A stretch of 15,416 nt of DNA from Pseudomonas nitroreducens NBRC 12694 (GCF_002091755.1 NZ_BDAI01000025.1:1-15416), one strand, 5' to 3'; numbered from the stretch's first letter, positions 1 through 11,879 are shown. The notes: generated by a model not told the origin, from the sequence alone. Made by a program: numbers and translations.

Positions 1-41
1 TTGACGTGCGGTTTGTTACGTTCAAATTTTTCTTTAGCCAC
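1..41 (-). CDS. tuf: Elongation factor Tu, 5' end only (tuf copy downstream of fusA)
   Basis: Only the first 13 complete codons and two bases of the next are inside the window. Read on the minus strand they start with GTG at 41-39 and give MAKEKFERNKPHV, the standard EF-Tu N-terminus. EF-Tu is the GTPase that carries aminoacyl-tRNA to the ribosomal A site. A good ribosome binding site (AAGAGG, 55-50) lies 8 bases before the GTG, which fixes the start. The gene follows fusA after 29 bases, so it is the last gene of the str operon (the position called tufA in enterobacteria). None of the GTPase motifs is visible because the gene runs off the window. A second tuf copy ends at the other edge of the window. 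Confidence 0.95.
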   Translation of the reverse strand, partial: MAKEKFERNKPHV

Positions 42-70
42 GAGAGTAACCTCTTACTAAAAGAGCTGAA

Positions 71-2206
71 TCAAGCTTGTTTTTTGGCCAGAGCTTCGAC
101 GACGTTCGCCGGAGCTTCAGCATACTTGGAGAATTCCATGGAGTAGCTAGCGCGACCCTGGGACATGGAACGCACGTCGGTTGCATAACCGAACATCTCG
201 CCCAGCGGAACCTCGGCACGGATCACCTTACCGGAAACCGAGTCTTCCATCCCCTGAATCAGACCACGACGACGGTTCAGGTCACCCATCACGTCACCCA
301 TGTAGTCCTCAGGAGTCACCACCTCCACCTTCATGATCGGCTCCAGAACCTTGCCGCCGCCCTTCTGGGCCAGCTGCTTGGTCGCCATGGAAGCAGCGAT
401 CTTGAACGCCATCTCGTTGGAGTCGACGTCGTGGTAGGAACCATCGAAGACGGTCGCCTTCAGGCCGATCAGCGGATAGCCGGCGACAACGCCGTTCTTC
501 ATCTGCTCCTCGATGCCTTTCTGGATGGCCGGGATGTATTCCTTCGGAACCACACCGCCCACGACTTCGTTGGTGAAGACCAGGCCTTCAGTGATGTTGC
601 CCTTCTCGTCCACATCGGGAGCGGAGAAGCGGATCCAGCAGTGACCGAACTGGCCACGGCCGCCGGACTGGCGAACGAACTTGCCTTCGATCTCGATGTT
701 GTCCTTCGAGATGGTTTCGCGGTAGGAAACCTGCGGCTTACCGATGTTCGCTTCCACGCCGAATTCACGCTTCATGCGGTCGACGAGGATGTCCAGGTGC
801 AGCTCACCCATACCGGAGATGATGGTCTGGCCGGTTTCTTCGTCGGTCTTGACGCGGAACGACGGGTCTTCCTGAGCCAGCTTGCCGAGGGCGATGCCCA
901 TCTTCTCCTGGTCAGCCTTGGTCTTCGGCTCAACAGCTACCGAGATCACAGGCTCCGGGAAGTCCATACGCTCGAGGATGATCGGCTTCTCGATGTCGCA
1001 CAGGGTGTCACCGGTGGTGACGTCCTTCATGCCGATCAGAGCAGCGATGTCGCCAGCGCGTACTTCTTTGATCTCGTCACGCTGGTTGGCGTGCATCTGC
1101 ACCATACGACCAACGCGCTCTTTCTTGCCTTTCACGGAGTTGATAACCGAGTTACCGGACTCCAGAACGCCCGAGTAGACGCGAACGAAGGTCAGAGTAC
1201 CTACGAACGGGTCGGTGGCGATCTTGAACGCCAGAGCCGAGAACGGAGCATTGTCGTCAGCCGGGCGCTCGTCTTTCGGAGCGTCGTCGCCGTCGTCAAT
1301 GTGATCCGGGTGAATACCCTGGATCGCCGGAATCTCGGTCGGAGCAGGCAGGAAGTCGATGACGGCGTCGAGAACCAGGGGCACGCCCTTGTTCTTGAAC
1401 GAGGAGCCGCAGACAGCCGGTACGATTTCGCAAGCGATGGTACGCAGACGCAGGCCAGCCTTGATCTCTTCGATCGACAGCTCACCCTCTTCCAGGTACT
1501 TGTTCATCAGCTCTTCGTTGGCTTCGGCAGCAGCCTCGACCATGTTGTTGCGCCACTCGGTGGCCAGCTCGACCATATCAGCGGGAATTTCTTCCTCGCG
1601 ATAGGAAGTGCCTTTGTCGTCTTCGTTCCAGTAGATGGCCTTCATCTTCAGCAGGTCAACCTGACCCTGGAAGTCATCTTCTGCACCGATGGCCAGCTGA
1701 ACCGGAACCGGGGTGTGACCCAGGCGGTTCTTGATCTGACCGACGACGCGCAGGAAGTTGGCGCCGGCGCGGTCCATCTTGTTCACGTAAACGATACGCG
1801 GAACGCCGTACTTGTTGGCTTGACGCCATACGGTTTCGGACTGCGGCTCAACGCCGGAGGTGCCGCAGAACACCACGACGGCGCCGTCCAGTACGCGCAG
1901 GGAGCGCTCAACTTCAATGGTGAAGTCTACGTGGCCGGGGGTGTCGATGACGTTTACGCGGTACTTGTCGTACTGGCCGCGCGAACCTTCCCAGAAGGTC
2001 GTGATCGCAGCGGAGGTGATGGTGATACCACGCTCCTGCTCCTGCACCATCCAGTCGGTGGTAGCAGCGCCGTCGTGCACCTCACCCATCTTGTGGCTGA
2101 GACCTGTGTAGAACAGGATCCGCTCGGTAGTGGTGGTCTTGCCCGCGTCAACGTGGGCACAGATACCAATGTTCCGGTAGCGGTTGATTGCTGTGTTACG
2201 AGCCAT
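71..2206 (-). CDS. fusA: Elongation factor G (EF-G), 711 aa
   Basis: EF-G is the cytoplasmic GTPase that drives translocation of tRNA and mRNA on the ribosome and, with the ribosome recycling factor, splits post-termination ribosomes. The GTPase motifs are intact: P-loop AHVDAGKTT at residues 17-25, the switch I segment RGITIT at 59-64, DTPGH at 88-92 with the catalytic histidine at 92, and NKMD at 142-145. Domains II to V follow without interruption. The start is ATG with GAGGG a few bases upstream. The protein is a few residues longer than the usual 704-706. The difference falls in an acidic segment around residues 298-320, at the junction between the GTPase domain and domain II. The gene lies 30 bases after rpsG and 29 before tuf, so it is in the str operon. 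Pseudomonas genomes often carry a second fusA elsewhere; the operon position identifies this one as the main copy. Confidence 0.98.
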   Translation of the reverse strand: MARNTAINRYRNIGICAHVDAGKTTTTERILFYTGLSHKMGEVHDGAATTDWMVQEQERGITITSAAITTFWEGSRGQYDKYRVNVIDTPGHVDFTIEVERSLRVLDGAVVVFCGTSGVEPQSETVWRQANKYGVPRIVYVNKMDRAGANFLRVVGQIKNRLGHTPVPVQLAIGAEDDFQGQVDLLKMKAIYWNEDDKGTSYREEEIPADMVELATEWRNNMVEAAAEANEELMNKYLEEGELSIEEIKAGLRLRTIACEIVPAVCGSSFKNKGVPLVLDAVIDFLPAPTEIPAIQGIHPDHIDDGDDAPKDERPADDNAPFSALAFKIATDPFVGTLTFVRVYSGVLESGNSVINSVKGKKERVGRMVQMHANQRDEIKEVRAGDIAALIGMKDVTTGDTLCDIEKPIILERMDFPEPVISVAVEPKTKADQEKMGIALGKLAQEDPSFRVKTDEETGQTIISGMGELHLDILVDRMKREFGVEANIGKPQVSYRETISKDNIEIEGKFVRQSGGRGQFGHCWIRFSAPDVDEKGNITEGLVFTNEVVGGVVPKEYIPAIQKGIEEQMKNGVVAGYPLIGLKATVFDGSYHDVDSNEMAFKIAASMATKQLAQKGGGKVLEPIMKVEVVTPEDYMGDVMGDLNRRRGLIQGMEDSVSGKVIRAEVPLGEMFGYATDVRSMSQGRASYSMEFSKYAEAPANVVEALAKKQA

Positions 2207-2236
2207 AAAGCCCTCGCAGAAGTGTTGATGCCGTAA

Positions 2237-2707
2237 TTAGAAGCGGTAGTGCGAGAACGCTTTGTTGGCCTCGGCCATACGGTGCACGTCTTCACGCTTC
2301 TTGACGGCAGCGCCTTTGCCTTCAGCGGCATCCAGCAGCTCGCCAGCCAGGCGCAGAGCCATGGACTTCTCGCCACGCTTGCGGGCGAAGTCCACCAGCC
2401 AACGCATAGCCAGTGCATTACGACGGGACGGACGTACTTCAACCGGAACCTGGTAGGTAGCACCGCCGACACGGCGGGACTTCACTTCGACCAGCGGAGC
2501 GATGGCGTCGAGTGCTTTTTCGAAGATTTCCAGGGGGTCGCCTTTACCGCGCTCTTTGACCTTGTCCAGAGCACCGTAAACGATACGCTCGGCAACGGCT
2601 TTCTTGCCGCTTTCCATCACGTGGTTCATGAACTTGGCCAGAATCTGGCTTCCGTATTTCGGATCGGCCAGGATCTCACGTTTGGCCGCTACACGACGTC
2701 TTGGCAT
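2237..2707 (-). CDS. rpsG: 30S ribosomal protein S7, 156 aa
   Basis: S7 nucleates assembly of the 30S head by binding the 3' major domain of 16S rRNA, and it lines the E-site side of the mRNA channel. The sequence begins MPRRRVAAKREI, carries the basic stretch VRPSRRNALAMRW around residues 92-104, and ends in the RF tail seen in Pseudomonas S7. At 156 residues it has the expected length. It starts with ATG at 2707, preceded by GAGGG. The gene is 85 bases after rpsL and 30 before fusA. In E. coli S7 represses translation of its own operon by binding the rpsL-rpsG spacer. The spacer here can fold (see 2731-2758), but the same control is an inference. Confidence 0.98.
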   Translation of the reverse strand: MPRRRVAAKREILADPKYGSQILAKFMNHVMESGKKAVAERIVYGALDKVKERGKGDPLEIFEKALDAIAPLVEVKSRRVGGATYQVPVEVRPSRRNALAMRWLVDFARKRGEKSMALRLAGELLDAAEGKGAAVKKREDVHRMAEANKAFSHYRF

Positions 2708-2730
2708 TGATAAGCCCTCAAACGGTCTTC

Positions 2731-2758
2731 AGGTAATCCGGGACTCGATGCCCGACCT
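2731..2758 (-). promoter_or_regulatory. Candidate S7 translational operator in the rpsL-rpsG spacer
   Basis: In the 85-base spacer, 2739-2742 pairs with 2751-2754 (4 bp, 8-base loop). An outer helix forms between 2731-2734 and 2755-2758 (4 bp), leaving a 4-base bulge at 2735-2738. In E. coli the corresponding spacer holds the S7 binding site that represses S7 and downstream genes. The position and the bulged two-helix shape fit that role, but no sequence match to the E. coli site was established, so this is a candidate only. Confidence 0.3.
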
Positions 2759-2792
2759 TACTCTTATCGACTCAGCAAATAGGAAAACAAAA

Positions 2793-3164
2793 TTACTTCG
2801 GACGCTTCGCGCCGTACTTCGAGCGACCCTGCTTACGGTCTTTGACACCGGAGGTGTCCAGCGAACCGCGCACGGTGTGGTAGCGAACACCCGGAAGGTC
2901 TTTTACACGACCGCCACGGATCAGCACTACGCTGTGCTCTTGCAGGTTGTGACCTTCACCGCCGATGTACGAGGAAACCTCGAAACCGTTGGTCAGACGA
3001 ACACGGCACACTTTACGCAGTGCGGAGTTCGGCTTCTTCGGGGTGGTGGTGTAGACGCGGGTGCATACGCCGCGACGCTGAGGGCAGTTCTGCAGGGCAG
3101 GAACGCCGCTCTTGTCTACCAGGCGCTTGCGCGGCTTGCGCACCAGCTGGTTGATAGTTGCCAT
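2793..3164 (-). CDS. rpsL: 30S ribosomal protein S12, 123 aa
   Basis: S12 sits at the decoding centre of the 30S subunit and controls tRNA selection; it is the classical streptomycin-resistance locus. The segment TTTPKKPNSALRKV at residues 39-52 and the loop GGRVKDLPGVRY at 84-95 are both unchanged. Lys43 and Lys88, where resistance substitutions usually fall, are wild type. Asp89, the usual target of methylthiolation by RimO, is present. The length is as expected. Translation starts at ATG 3164, with GTGGAG about 7 bases upstream. It is the first gene of the str operon and has its own promoter at 3246-3274. Its leader of about 75 bases begins with a terminator-like hairpin. Confidence 0.98.
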   Translation of the reverse strand: MATINQLVRKPRKRLVDKSGVPALQNCPQRRGVCTRVYTTTPKKPNSALRKVCRVRLTNGFEVSSYIGGEGHNLQEHSVVLIRGGRVKDLPGVRYHTVRGSLDTSGVKDRKQGRSKYGAKRPK

Positions 3165-3195
3165 CTATAGCTCCACTGATTGTCTTACGACACTT

Positions 3196-3236
3196 AAAAA
3201 CGAAAATGGGCAGAGCAAGCGCCCTGCCAATTTTCG
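3196..3236 (-). terminator. Terminator-like hairpin at the start of the rpsL leader
   Basis: On the minus strand 3236-3230 pairs with 3207-3201 (7 bp). After one mismatch, 3228-3222 pairs with 3215-3209 (7 bp including one G-U). The loop has 6 bases and five T residues follow at 3200-3196. This is the usual form of an intrinsic terminator. It starts only about 4 bases after the predicted rpsL start point (about 3240) and lies inside the leader. It could be a second terminator for rpoC transcripts, an attenuator for rpsL, or a 5' stabilising stem. The sequence cannot separate these. Confidence 0.65.
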
Positions 3237-3245
3237 GGGTACAAG

Positions 3246-3274
3246 ATACTAAAGAGCTTACGGATTCCAGTCAA
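3246..3274 (-). promoter_or_regulatory. Sigma-70 promoter for rpsL (str operon)
   Basis: On the minus strand the -35 box is TTGACT (3274-3269), the spacer is exactly 17 bases, and the -10 box is TAGTAT (3251-3246). Transcription would begin near 3240, about 75 bases before the rpsL ATG. The -35 box overlaps the T-rich tail of the rpoC terminator just upstream. Confidence 0.75.
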
Positions 3275-3308
3275 GACAAAGCCCCGGTTGTCAAGACAAC
3301 CGGGGCTT
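3272..3308 (-). terminator. Intrinsic terminator of rpoC
   Basis: A perfect 14-bp inverted repeat (3279-3292 with 3295-3308) with only two bases between the arms begins 10 bases after the rpoC stop codon. On the minus strand a T-rich tail, TTTGTCTT, follows. The GC-rich stem and its position mark the end of the rpoBC transcript. The tail is shared with the -35 box of the rpsL promoter. Confidence 0.85.
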
Positions 3309-3318
3309 CGTTTGAGGC

Positions 3319-6300
3319 TTAGTTACCGCTCAGATTGAGCGCTTCGGCCAATGCTGCTTCAGCCTCGCTCGCGCTCACGCGCTGCGGTTTGCCGAGTTCG
3401 CGCTGACGCTTGCGCTCGCTGTGGTAAGCCAGACCGGTACCTGCCGGGATCAGTCGACCCACGACCACGTTTTCCTTCAGGCCGCGCAGGAAGTCGCGCT
3501 TGCCGGTGACCGCCGCCTCGGTGAGGACGCGGGTGGTCTCCTGGAAGGATGCCGCCGAGATGAACGACTCGGTGGACAGCGAGGCCTTGGTGATACCCAA
3601 CAGAACGCGCTCGTACTTGGCCGGGAACTTGTCCTGGGTACCCAGTACTTCGTTCTCTTCCAGCACGTGGACCAGTTCGACCTGGTCGCCCTTGATGAAG
3701 GACGAATCGCCCGACTCGGCCACTTCGACCTTGCGCAGCATCTGGCGCAGGATGGTCTCGATGTGCTTGTCGTTGATCTTCACGCCCTGCAGACGGTAAA
3801 CGTCCTGGATCTCGTTGACGATGTACTTGGCCAGCGAGCTCACACCCAGCAGACGGAGGATGTCGTGCGGGTTGCTCGGGCCGTCGGAGATCACTTCACC
3901 ACGGCTGACTTGCTCACCTTCGAACACGTTCAGGTGACGCCACTTCGGAATCAGCTCCTCGTACGGATCGCTACCGTCGGTGGGAGTGATGACCAGACGG
4001 CGCTTGCCCTTGGTTTCCTTGCCGAAGGAGATGGTGCCGCTGATTTCCGCCAGGATCGAAGGCTCTTTCGGACGACGAGCTTCGAACAGGTCGGCAACGC
4101 GCGGCAGACCACCGGTGATGTCGCGGGTCTTCGAGGTTTCCTGCGGGATACGCGCGATAACGTCACCGATACGCACTTTCGCGCCATCGTTGAGGTTGAC
4201 CAGGGCGTTCGCCGGCAGGAAGTACTGAGCCGGTACGTCGGTACCCGGCAGCAGCAGATCCTTGCCTGCGGCGTCGATCAGCTTCACGGCCGGACGGATG
4301 TCCTTGCCGGCAGCTGGACGATCCTTCGGATCCATCACTTCGATGTTGGTCAGACCGGTCAGTTCGTCGGTCTGGCGCTTGATGGTGATGCCCTCTTCCA
4401 TGCCCACGAAGGCCACGGTGCCGTCCATCTCGGTGACGATCGGGTGGGTGTGCGGGTCCCACTTGGCGACGATGGCGCCCGGGTCGACCTTGTCACCTTC
4501 CTTCACGGAAATTACCGCACCGTACGGCAGCTTGTAGCGCTCGCGCTCACGACCGAAGTCGTCGGCTACCGCCAGCTCACCGGAACGGGAAACCGCCACC
4601 AGGGCGCCATCGGCACGCTCTACGTGCTTCAGGTTGTGCAGGCGAATGGTGCCGCCGTTCTTGACCTGAACGTTGTCCACGGCAGAAGTACGGCTGGCCG
4701 CACCACCGATGTGGAAGGTACGCATGGTCAGCTGGGTACCCGGCTCACCGATCGACTGGGCAGCGATAACGCCGACAGCCTCGCCGATGTTCACGCGGTG
4801 ACCACGGGCCAGATCGCGGCCGTAGCACATGGCGCAAATGCCGTGACGGGTTTCGCAGGTGATCGGCGAACGCACAACGACTTCGTCGACGCTCATCTGC
4901 TCGAGGAAATCAACCCACTTCTCGTCGATCAGGGTGCCAGCTTCAACGATGACGTCGTCGCTGCCCGGCTTGAACACGTCGCGCGCAATCACACGACCGA
5001 GTACACGCTCACCCAGCGGTTCAACCACGTCGCCGCCCTCGATGTGCGGGGACATGACCAGGCCATGCTCGGTGCCGCAATCGATCTCGGTCACCACCAG
5101 ATCCTGGGCCACGTCGACGAGACGACGGGTCAGGTAACCGGAGTTCGCGGTCTTCAGTGCGGTATCCGCCAGACCTTTACGAGCACCGTGAGTGGAGATG
5201 AAGTACTGGAGTACGTTCAGGCCTTCACGGAAGTTCGCGGTGATCGGGGTCTCGATGATGGAGCCGTCCGGCTTGGCCATCAGGCCACGCATACCGGCCA
5301 GCTGACGGATCTGGGCCGCAGAACCCCGCGCACCGGAGTCCGCCATCATGTACATGGAGTTGAAGGACTCCTGGTCGACCTGCTTGCCCTCGCGATCGGT
5401 CACCTTCTCTTTCGAGAGGTTGGCCATCATCGCCTTGGACACTTCGTCGTTGGCCTTGGACCAGAGGTCGATCACCTTGTTGTACTTCTCGCCCTGGGTT
5501 ACCAGGCCGGAGGCGTACTGGCTCTCGATCTCCTTCACTTCCTCGGTGGCGGCATCGATGATGCGGGCCTTTTCGTCCGGGATGACGAAGTCGTTCACGC
5601 CGATCGACACACCGGAGATGGTCGAGTAGGCGAAGCCGGTGTACATCAGTTGGTCAGCGAAGATGACGGTGTCCTTCAGACCGACCACGCGATAGCAGTG
5701 GTTGATCAGCTTGGAGATCGCCTTCTTCTTCATCGACTGGTTGACCACGTCGAAGGGCAGGCCCGCCGGGACAACCTGGAACAGCAGCGCACGGCCGACG
5801 GTGGAGTCGACGATGCGGGTGTTGGCGGTCAGGGTGCCGTCTTCGTTCTTGATCTTCTCGTTGATGCGCACTTTTACGCGGGCGTGCAGGGAAACCTGAC
5901 CGCTACGATATGCGCGGTCAACTTCCTGCAGGTCTGCGAACGCCATGCCCTCGCCCTTCGCGTTGATCGCTTCACGGGTCATGTAGTACAGACCCATGAC
6001 CACGTCCTGCGACGGAACGATGATCGGCTCGCCGTTGGCGGGCGACAGAATGTTGTTGGTGGACATCATCAGCGCGCGCGCTTCCAACTGAGCCTCGAGG
6101 GTCAGCGGAACGTGCACGGCCATCTGGTCACCGTCGAAGTCGGCGTTGTATGCGGCGCAGACCAGCGGGTGCAGTTGGATGGCTTTACCTTCGATCAGTA
6201 CCGGCTCGAACGCCTGGATGCCCAGACGGTGCAGAGTCGGCGCACGGTTCAGCAGTACGGGGTGTTCGCGGATGACTTCAGCGAGAACGTCCCACACTTC

Positions 6301-7518
6301 CGGCAGCTCGCGCTCGACCATCTTCTTAGCGGCCTTGATGGTGGTGGCCATGCCACGACCTTCCAGCTTGCCGAAGATGAACGGCTTGAACAGCTCCAGG
6401 GCCATTTTTTTCGGCAGACCGCACTGGTGCAGACGCAGGGTCGGACCTACGGTAATGACCGAACGGCCGGAGTAGTCCACGCGCTTGCCGAGCAGGTTCT
6501 GACGGAAGCGACCCTGCTTACCCTTGATCATGTCGGCCAGGGACTTCAGCGGGCGCTTGTTCGAGCCGGTGATGGCACGGCCGCGACGGCCGTTGTCCAG
6601 CAGGGCGTCGACGGCTTCCTGCAGCATGCGCTTTTCGTTGCGCACGATGATGTCCGGAGCAGCCAGGTCGAGCAGGCGCTTCAGACGGTTGTTACGGTTG
6701 ATCACGCGGCGATACAGATCGTTCAGATCCGAGGTCGCGAAGCGGCCGCCATCCAGCGGAACCAGCGGACGCAGGTCCGGCGGCAGTACCGGCAGGACGG
6801 TCAGCACCATCCACTCGGGATGGTTGCCGGAGCCCTGGAAGGCTTCCATCAGCTTCAGGCGCTTGGACAGCTTCTTGATCTTGGTTTCCGAGTTGGTCTG
6901 CGGAATCTCTTCGCGCAGGCGGCCGATCTCGTGCTCCAGATCGATAGCGTTGAGCAGCTCGCGAACGGCTTCCGCACCCATGCGGGCGTCGAAGTCGTCA
7001 CCGAACTCTTCGAGGGCTTCGAAGTACTGCTCGTCGTTCAGCAGCTGGCCCTTTTCCAGGGTGGTCATGCCCGGATCGATCACCACGTAGCTCTCGAAAT
7101 AGAGCACGCGCTCGATGTCACGCAGGGTCATGTCCAGCAGCAGGCCGATACGGGACGGCAGGGACTTCAGGAACCAGATGTGGGCGACCGGCGAAGCCAG
7201 CTCGATGTGGCCCATGCGCTCACGGCGCACCTTGGCCAGCGCGACTTCAACGCCGCACTTCTCGCAGATCACACCGCGGTGCTTGAGGCGCTTGTACTTA
7301 CCGCACAGGCACTCGTAGTCCTTCACCGGGCCGAAGATCTTGGCGCAGAACAGGCCATCGCGCTCCGGCTTGAAGGTGCGGTAGTTGATGGTCTCCGGCT
7401 TCTTGACTTCGCCGAAGGACCAGGAACGGATCATCTCGGGCGAGGCCAGGCCAATACGGATGGCATCGAACTCTTCGATCTGACCCTGGTTTTTCAACAG
7501 ATTAAGCAAGTCTTTCAA
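3319..7518 (-). CDS. rpoC: RNA polymerase beta' subunit, 1399 aa
   Basis: Beta' is the larger catalytic subunit of RNA polymerase. The N-terminal zinc site uses Cys70, Cys72, Cys85 and Cys88. The active-site motif NADFDGDQM at residues 458-466 holds the three magnesium-binding aspartates (460, 462, 464), with the same numbering as E. coli. The zinc ligands of the second site (CETRHGICAMC and an upstream CGTEHG) and the trigger-loop region are intact. The length is normal for Pseudomonas. The start codon is TTG (7518-7516); it is chosen because it gives the family N-terminus MKDLLNLLK and has a full AGGAGG 7 bases upstream (7531-7526). The gene follows rpoB after 65 bases, sharing its transcript, and ends at a strong terminator. 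Confidence 0.98.
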   Translation of the reverse strand: MKDLLNLLKNQGQIEEFDAIRIGLASPEMIRSWSFGEVKKPETINYRTFKPERDGLFCAKIFGPVKDYECLCGKYKRLKHRGVICEKCGVEVALAKVRRERMGHIELASPVAHIWFLKSLPSRIGLLLDMTLRDIERVLYFESYVVIDPGMTTLEKGQLLNDEQYFEALEEFGDDFDARMGAEAVRELLNAIDLEHEIGRLREEIPQTNSETKIKKLSKRLKLMEAFQGSGNHPEWMVLTVLPVLPPDLRPLVPLDGGRFATSDLNDLYRRVINRNNRLKRLLDLAAPDIIVRNEKRMLQEAVDALLDNGRRGRAITGSNKRPLKSLADMIKGKQGRFRQNLLGKRVDYSGRSVITVGPTLRLHQCGLPKKMALELFKPFIFGKLEGRGMATTIKAAKKMVERELPEVWDVLAEVIREHPVLLNRAPTLHRLGIQAFEPVLIEGKAIQLHPLVCAAYNADFDGDQMAVHVPLTLEAQLEARALMMSTNNILSPANGEPIIVPSQDVVMGLYYMTREAINAKGEGMAFADLQEVDRAYRSGQVSLHARVKVRINEKIKNEDGTLTANTRIVDSTVGRALLFQVVPAGLPFDVVNQSMKKKAISKLINHCYRVVGLKDTVIFADQLMYTGFAYSTISGVSIGVNDFVIPDEKARIIDAATEEVKEIESQYASGLVTQGEKYNKVIDLWSKANDEVSKAMMANLSKEKVTDREGKQVDQESFNSMYMMADSGARGSAAQIRQLAGMRGLMAKPDGSIIETPITANFREGLNVLQYFISTHGARKGLADTALKTANSGYLTRRLVDVAQDLVVTEIDCGTEHGLVMSPHIEGGDVVEPLGERVLGRVIARDVFKPGSDDVIVEAGTLIDEKWVDFLEQMSVDEVVVRSPITCETRHGICAMCYGRDLARGHRVNIGEAVGVIAAQSIGEPGTQLTMRTFHIGGAASRTSAVDNVQVKNGGTIRLHNLKHVERADGALVAVSRSGELAVADDFGRERERYKLPYGAVISVKEGDKVDPGAIVAKWDPHTHPIVTEMDGTVAFVGMEEGITIKRQTDELTGLTNIEVMDPKDRPAAGKDIRPAVKLIDAAGKDLLLPGTDVPAQYFLPANALVNLNDGAKVRIGDVIARIPQETSKTRDITGGLPRVADLFEARRPKEPSILAEISGTISFGKETKGKRRLVITPTDGSDPYEELIPKWRHLNVFEGEQVSRGEVISDGPSNPHDILRLLGVSSLAKYIVNEIQDVYRLQGVKINDKHIETILRQMLRKVEVAESGDSSFIKGDQVELVHVLEENEVLGTQDKFPAKYERVLLGITKASLSTESFISAASFQETTRVLTEAAVTGKRDFLRGLKENVVVGRLIPAGTGLAYHSERKRQRELGKPQRVSASEAEAALAEALNLSGN

Positions 7519-7540
7519 GGCCTTTCCTCCTCACGGACCC

Positions 7541-7568
7541 GGTGCGACCGGCCTTGACCAGCCGCACC
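7541..7568 (-). promoter_or_regulatory. Hairpin in the rpoB-rpoC spacer
   Basis: 7541-7551 pairs with 7558-7568: 11 consecutive pairs, two of them G-U in the transcript, around a 6-base loop. No T-run follows, so it is not an intrinsic terminator. It stands 9 bases before the AGGAGG of rpoC. An RNA-processing or stabilising element between the beta and beta' cistrons is the likeliest role, but nothing in the sequence proves it. Confidence 0.5.
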
Positions 7569-7583
7569 GTCTGACGTCACGTG

Positions 7584-11657
<4,074 letters not shown>

Positions 11658-11694
11658 CAGCGTTCCCCAGCTTGGTCACCTGCTTGATTGGCCT

Positions 11695-11757
11695 CTCCCG
11701 CGCGGGGAGCAGCCCAAAATCGTGCAAACCCTTGGTTTGCGCCGCCAGTCGTGGCGG
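11695..11757 (-). promoter_or_regulatory. Cluster of three small hairpins in the rpoB leader
   Basis: Between the rplL-rpoB terminator and rpoB are three short inverted repeats: 11742-11747 with 11752-11757 (6 bp, 4-base loop), 11724-11730 with 11734-11740 (7 bp, 3-base loop) and 11695-11699 with 11705-11709 (5 bp). In E. coli the corresponding spacer contains an RNase III processing site. Here only the folding potential is visible, and no processing site can be placed. Confidence 0.4.
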
Positions 11758-11804
11758 GATTTTCACGTCATGGAGGGGCACCCACGGCACCCCACCCATA
11801 ACGG

Positions 11805-11833
11805 AAAAAGGCCGGTGGCATTTGCCACCAGCC
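11805..11833 (-). terminator. Intrinsic terminator (probable attenuator) between rplL and rpoB
   Basis: An 11-bp stem (11810-11820 with 11823-11833, one G-U in the transcript) is followed on the minus strand by five T residues (11809-11805). It starts 46 bases after the rplL stop. In E. coli a leaky terminator at this position reduces rpoBC expression to a fraction of the L7/L12 level. No strong separate rpoB promoter is seen in the spacer, so the terminator is probably partial here too (inference). Confidence 0.85.
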
Positions 11834-11879
11834 ATCAGCCTGTCGCTTAACGCTCGGGCTGTCGACGCAAGGTACGAAC

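Noticed and set aside
77..2236. Plus-strand open frame of about 719 codons opposite fusA
   Set aside because: Antisense shadow of fusA in the same codon register, without family similarity.
2793..3164. Possible streptomycin-resistance substitutions in rpsL
   Set aside because: Lys43 and Lys88 are both wild type.
3289..3294. TTGACA on the minus strand within the rpoC terminator as a -35 box
   Set aside because: It is a perfect -35 sequence, but no -10-like hexamer lies 16-18 bases downstream, and it is formed by the hairpin loop and arms.
3421..7557. Plus-strand open frame of about 1378 codons opposite rpoC
   Set aside because: Same antisense-register effect; the translation is rich in His, Asp, Val and Leu as expected of a reverse complement and shows no domain.
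7572..7579. Palindrome TGACGTCA as a transcription-factor operator
   Set aside because: An 8-bp palindrome can occur by chance and it sits inside a cotranscribed spacer with no promoter nearby.
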